Below, one piece after another: positions 13,783-16,586 of a stretch of DNA of 16,586 bases. Within the stretch, counting starts at the first letter, position 1. Every line of letters begins with the position of its first letter. The notes beneath the pieces are model-generated. The model was not told the DNA's origin, did not search any database, and worked only from the letters and a program-made list of their open reading frames with translations. The stretch comes from Scatosoma sp045645245 (GTDB taxonomy: Bacteria > Bacillota > Clostridia > Christensenellales > Borkfalkiaceae): positions 1-16,586 of the forward strand of contig JAZRIK010000126.1 in NCBI GenBank assembly GCA_045645245.1, written 5' to 3'. Both the position numbers and the translations under genes were made by a program.

Positions 13783-15162
13783 TTATTTTAACGATTTTAT
13801 AAACGATACGGACAAAACCGCTGTCGCAAGCATTGCTACAAAATCGGAAATGGGCGCGACAAACAGTATCGTTTCCACGTTGGGAAAAATTGCAGGTAAA
13901 ATGAAAATTAACGGTGTAAAACATACAACATCGCGTACCAGGGATGCGATGACCGCACTTTTCGGTCTGCCCGCCGCTTGGAAAAAAATCGAATTCATTT
14001 TGATAAAACAACTTATCGTAATCAGCGAAAGAAAAATTCGCAGCGTCTTTTCCCCAAACTCCCAGTAATCGGCTGGGTTGGGGATATTACTCGGCACGCC
14101 GAACAAGCCGATGAAAAAATCGGGAAAAAACTCGAAAAGAAGAGTGAAAATCGAGCCGATGATAAGCGTACAAAGCATAATTTTACGGTACAGCGCTTTT
14201 ACGCGGTCGTATTGTTTTGCGCCCATATTAAAGCTGATGATCGGCTGACAGCCCAGTGCAATTCCTACCACCAAATTGATAACGACTGTGAAAATTTTGC
14301 TTTGAATGCCGATGATGGCGATGGGAATATCCACTCCGTATTTGGAAAGCGCGCCGTATTTTGCTAATTGAATATTGCAAGCAATCGCGACGATAACGAT
14401 GGCAAGCTGCGTAATAAACGTGGAAACGCCCAACCGTAAAACGGCTTTTACCGCTTGTATTTTCGGGATAAAACTGCTAATTTGCAAGCGGAAGGTCTTT
14501 GTATGGAAAAAATATCCAAGCGTCATAAGAAACGTCGTTCCCTGCCCGATCACCGTCGCAATCGCCGCGCCCGACATACCCATATCCAAAAGGAAAATAA
14601 AAATCGGGTCGAGAATAATGTTGACGATTGCCCCCGCCAGCATAGACAGCATCGCCCATAACGGACTCCCGTCCGCGCGAATGACCGAATTCATCGTGTT
14701 GCATAAGATAAAGATAGGCATCATCGCAAGCACGATATCCAAATATTCAATCGCATACGCTATCGTGTTTTCCGACGCGCCGAATACCGTTAAAATGGGG
14801 GTTTTGAATGGATAAATCACGGCGAGCATAAAAACGCCGGATAAAAACGCGGTCGTAATACTGCCGCCGATTGCTTTATGCGCGCTTTCCGTATCCTTTT
14901 TACCCTGACAAATATTTAGGTAGGACGCGCAGCCGTCCCCAAAGCACCAAGCAAACGCTTGCGCGATGATAAAAATGGGAAAAACTACGCCCGTTGCCGC
15001 GTTGCCAAGCGCACTCAATTTGCTGTTGCCGATGAAAATTTGATCGACGATATTATATAATGAGCTAATCAATAACGATAAAATACACGGGATAGAATAC
15101 CGGAACATAAGTTTCGTTAATTTTTCTTTTCCCAGCGCGTTGATTTGCTTACTTTCTTGCAT
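13783..15162 (-). CDS. MATE-family multidrug efflux transporter (MepA-like)
   Basis: An integral-membrane antiporter of 459 residues, expected to export cationic drugs or metabolites using a Na+ or H+ gradient. Two homologous halves of six hydrophobic segments can be followed: the first from SIPCILSLLISSLYNIVDQIFIG (TM1, a family hallmark) to about residue 210, the second from LGVSTFITQLAIVIVAIACN to the C-terminus. Characteristic short motifs include NSVIRADGSPLWAM after TM4, IVNIILDPIFIFLLDMGMSGAAIAT after TM5, the half-two GIALGCQPIISFNMGAKQYDR, and FFQAAGRPKSAV. Length matches the family (about 450-460). The ATG at 15160-15162 has AGGGG (15170-15174) 7 nt upstream and an extra AGGAGG (15177-15182) further out. 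A strong terminator follows, so it is monocistronic. Substrate cannot be assigned. Confidence 0.93.
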   Translation of the reverse strand: MQESKQINALGKEKLTKLMFRYSIPCILSLLISSLYNIVDQIFIGNSKLSALGNAATGVVFPIFIIAQAFAWCFGDGCASYLNICQGKKDTESAHKAIGGSITTAFLSGVFMLAVIYPFKTPILTVFGASENTIAYAIEYLDIVLAMMPIFILCNTMNSVIRADGSPLWAMLSMLAGAIVNIILDPIFIFLLDMGMSGAAIATVIGQGTTFLMTLGYFFHTKTFRLQISSFIPKIQAVKAVLRLGVSTFITQLAIVIVAIACNIQLAKYGALSKYGVDIPIAIIGIQSKIFTVVINLVVGIALGCQPIISFNMGAKQYDRVKALYRKIMLCTLIIGSIFTLLFEFFPDFFIGLFGVPSNIPNPADYWEFGEKTLRIFLSLITISCFIKMNSIFFQAAGRPKSAVIASLVRDVVCFTPLIFILPAIFPNVETILFVAPISDFVAMLATAVLSVSFIKSLK

Positions 15163-15220
15163 ATATATTCCCCTATCCTCCTTATAAAACTTATAAAAAC
15201 TAACTTTTTTACGTTCCGAT

Positions 15221-15359
15221 CGACAGGAATTGCGCTTTTAGCAGCGCGCCACGACAAACGATTAACAATCGTTTGGTTTGCCTTTTTGCCTTTTCATTAA
15301 CTTGCTTTTTCGGGCAAACAAATCGCTCTCGCGATTTTATCCACCCTCAATTCCTGTCG
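15221..15359. repeat. Inverted-repeat element packed with hairpins (MITE-like), in a gene-free gap
   Basis: Outer 12-bp perfect inverted repeats CGACAGGAATTG (15221-15232) and CAATTCCTGTCG (15348-15359) enclose four further stems: GCGC/GCGC (15232-15235, 15244-15247), CAAACGATT-AAC-AATCGTTTG (15255-15275), GTTTGCC/GGCAAAC (15276-15282, 15313-15319) and AAATCGC-TCTC-GCGATTT (15320-15337). There is no convincing reading frame. A third copy of the 12-bp motif is at 15421-15432 inside the tRNA fragment. This element, the terminator and the tRNA fragment account for most of the gap 15163-15528; the remaining bases (15183-15220, 15440-15528) hold a direct repeat TTATAAAA(C) at 15182-15199 and otherwise nothing recognised. 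Confidence 0.7.
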
Positions 15360-15375
15360 CGTTTTCGGTTGTTAT

Positions 15376-15413
15376 CAAACAAAAAAGCACCCGCAGGGGT
15401 GCTCATTTGTTTG
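15376..15413 (-). terminator. Terminator downstream of the tRNA fragment and Fic gene
   Basis: AGCACCC (15386-15392), GCAG loop and GGGTGCT (15397-15403) form a 7-bp GC-rich stem. Outer arms CAAACAAA (15376-15383) and TTTGTTTG (15406-15413) extend the pairing across 2-nt bulges. On the minus strand it runs into TTTTTTG. It follows directly after the tRNA-like CCA end, the place where a tRNA gene's own terminator would be, and now would end the Fic transcript. Confidence 0.8.
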
Positions 15414-15436
15414 GTGCGGTCGACAGGAATTGAACC
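15412..15436 (-). other. tRNA 3'-end fragment, probable attachment-site scar
   Basis: Read on the minus strand: GG + T loop TTCAATT + CCTGT + acceptor strand CGACCGC + ACCA (CCA at 15412-15414). This matches the T-loop rules (G53, TTC, A58, C61) and an encoded CCA end. The T-stem 5' strand should be ACAGG but is CTGGG, so homology is lost beyond 15436, and no acceptor 5' strand GCGGTCG, D arm or anticodon arm follows in the expected 70-90 nt. The gene is therefore only a 3' end. Acceptor GCGGTCG is seen in leucine tRNAs, but identity cannot be fixed. Integrases of mobile elements use exactly this part of tRNA genes. Confidence 0.65.
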
Positions 15437-15528
15437 CAGATCGAAAATTCTCAATCCCTTTATTTTCAAGGCTTTCAGGCTCTCTGTTCCCGAAAAGTCC
15501 CCAAAATGAGTTTCAATTTTTTTGCGAA

Positions 15529-16575
15529 TTATTTTAAGCGATAATAGCAGGTTGTTCGACCGCTACCTTCGCGCTTAACTTCACCAAGCTCAATCAGTTT
15601 GCGTAATGCGCCTTCAATCGAACTTACACTTAAAGAAGGACAAAGCTCGCGAATATCCTGTTTAGAGAAACGACCGATTTTATTCATCGTAGCACGTCTA
15701 ACCATTTCCAAAGCAGAAAGCTTTGTTTCTACCAAAGCAAAACGTTCTTCAAAATCCTTATATGCCGCCAAAATTGTGCCTAAAAGATACTTGATAAAAG
15801 GAACTGTGTCTTCCGTTCCGTCATGCCAACCGTGTTGTGCTTGATTTAAGGCGTCATAATAAAGGTCTTTATTCTTTGCAATCTTTGCTTCAAGGGAGAT
15901 GTACTTCCCGACGTAGAAACCATTTCTATACAAAAGCAACGTCGTGAGCAATCTGCTCATTCTGCCATTTCCATCATTGAAGGGATGGATGCACAAAAAA
16001 TCGTGAATAAAGGTCGGAATTGCAATCAACGGCTCTACTTCCATATTGCCAATTGCGCGATTATATTCGTTGCAAATGCTTTCAAGCGCATCAGGCGTTT
16101 CAAAAGGGTCGAGTGGCGTAAACAACGTTTCTACTCTTCCGTCGGGATACGTTGCGCTGATATAATTTTGAACACTCTTCGTTCTGCCTGCCATAGGGTT
16201 ATTCATATGACTATACAGAATTTTATGGAGTTGCAAAATATAATTCGGCGTAATGGGAATAACATCAAAGCTTTCGTGAATAATACTAAGAACGTCGCGA
16301 TAGCCCGCAATCTCTTGCTCATTACGGTTTTTAGGTGCCGTTTTTTCCTCAACAAGCTGACGAATACGGGTACTTGTGGTGACAATACCTTCAATCGCAT
16401 TTGATGCTTCCGTGCTTTGAATTTTTGCAATTTCAACAAGTTTTTCGAGTTCTTCAGGACGTTGCTTTAAATATAATTCCTGTTGGCCAGCTTCTTTATA
16501 GATTGCAGCAATCAATCCGAGGACTTCCGAATCCCATTTTTCTTCTTTAATTTTTGAGTAATTAAATGTACGCAT
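15529..16575 (-). CDS. Fic-domain protein (class II), probable AMP-transferase
   Basis: A 348-residue cytosolic protein that probably transfers AMP (or a related nucleotide part) to a target hydroxyl. The N-terminal Fic_N-like helical domain (1-65) ends in the inhibitory motif SNAIEG (Ser58, Glu62, Gly63), matching [S/T]xxxE[G/N]; its position before the core makes this class II, self-inhibited. The Fic core (about 90-235) has the flap region (TKSVQNYISATYPDGRVETLF split around 133-152) and the intact catalytic motif HPFNDGNGRMSR (His197-Arg208). The C-terminal part (about 285-348) is a winged-helix-like domain (FSKQDIRELCPSLSVSSIEGAL, then LGEVKREGSGR and YYRL), suggesting DNA binding or autoregulation. 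Only GTAAGAGA precedes the ATG (weak SD). It lies immediately beyond the tRNA scar, on the side that would be the integrated element. No antitoxin gene is visible in the window. Confidence 0.9.
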   Translation of the reverse strand: MRTFNYSKIKEEKWDSEVLGLIAAIYKEAGQQELYLKQRPEELEKLVEIAKIQSTEASNAIEGIVTTSTRIRQLVEEKTAPKNRNEQEIAGYRDVLSIIHESFDVIPITPNYILQLHKILYSHMNNPMAGRTKSVQNYISATYPDGRVETLFTPLDPFETPDALESICNEYNRAIGNMEVEPLIAIPTFIHDFLCIHPFNDGNGRMSRLLTTLLLYRNGFYVGKYISLEAKIAKNKDLYYDALNQAQHGWHDGTEDTVPFIKYLLGTILAAYKDFEERFALVETKLSALEMVRRATMNKIGRFSKQDIRELCPSLSVSSIEGALRKLIELGEVKREGSGRTTCYYRLK

Positions 16576-16586
16576 TCTCTTACCAC

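Noticed and set aside
15412..15528. A complete tRNA or tmRNA gene on the minus strand
   Set aside because: Only the T loop and 3' acceptor are present. The 5' T-stem strand does not pair and there is no acceptor 5' strand, D arm or anticodon arm within the expected distance.

Overview
The window looks like a chromosome segment of a Gram-positive, Clostridia-like bacterium, probably an uncultured gut lineage. The reasons are AGGAGG-type ribosome binding sites, near-consensus TTGACA/TATAAT promoters with 17-bp spacers, Gram-positive lipoproteins, a GTP-type PEP carboxykinase, and two secreted proteins with SipW-type signal peptides. The taxonomic placement is inference; no rRNA or marker gene is present.

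Layout. Positions 1-975 (minus) hold the N-terminal half of PEP carboxykinase (pckG), read from a strong promoter near 1100 through a hairpin leader. A small DUF4926-like gene (1229-1516, plus) is divergent from it. Next is the complete proline pathway on the plus strand, proB-proA-proC (1636-4855). Each of its two internal gaps is filled by a related ~185-190 bp element made of GTGAATTG/CAATTCAC motifs and small hairpins, whose conserved end supplies the ribosome binding site of the next gene. A shared hairpin terminator (4871-4919) closes proC and the convergent minus-strand genes.

From 15162 down to 4920 every gene is on the minus strand. In transcription order these are a MATE transporter; a small SipW-type secreted protein with a perfect-consensus promoter; a second, larger protein of the same signal type; a terminator; then a new promoter with a palindrome over its -10. 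That promoter drives a large lipoprotein with a collagen-like stretch, duplicated acidic/aromatic domains, an OB-like domain and an M6-type zinc protease domain. It is followed by a 5'-nucleotidase-family lipoprotein and two tandem RimK-like ATP-grasp ligases joined by an ATGA overlap. Positions 13588-6643 therefore form a cell-surface/secreted block.

The right end (15163-15528) is a gene-free, repeat-rich stretch: a 12-bp inverted-repeat element packed with hairpins, a terminator, and the 3' end of a tRNA gene without its 5' part. The last is best explained as the attachment-site scar of an integrated element. A class II Fic protein gene (15529-16575) lies just beyond it and may be that element's first gene.

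The most unusual items are the RBS-carrying repeats inside the pro operon, the tRNA-end scar beside the Fic gene with its shared 12-bp core, the collagen-like/M6 protease architecture under a palindromic operator, and the tandem ATP-grasp pair.
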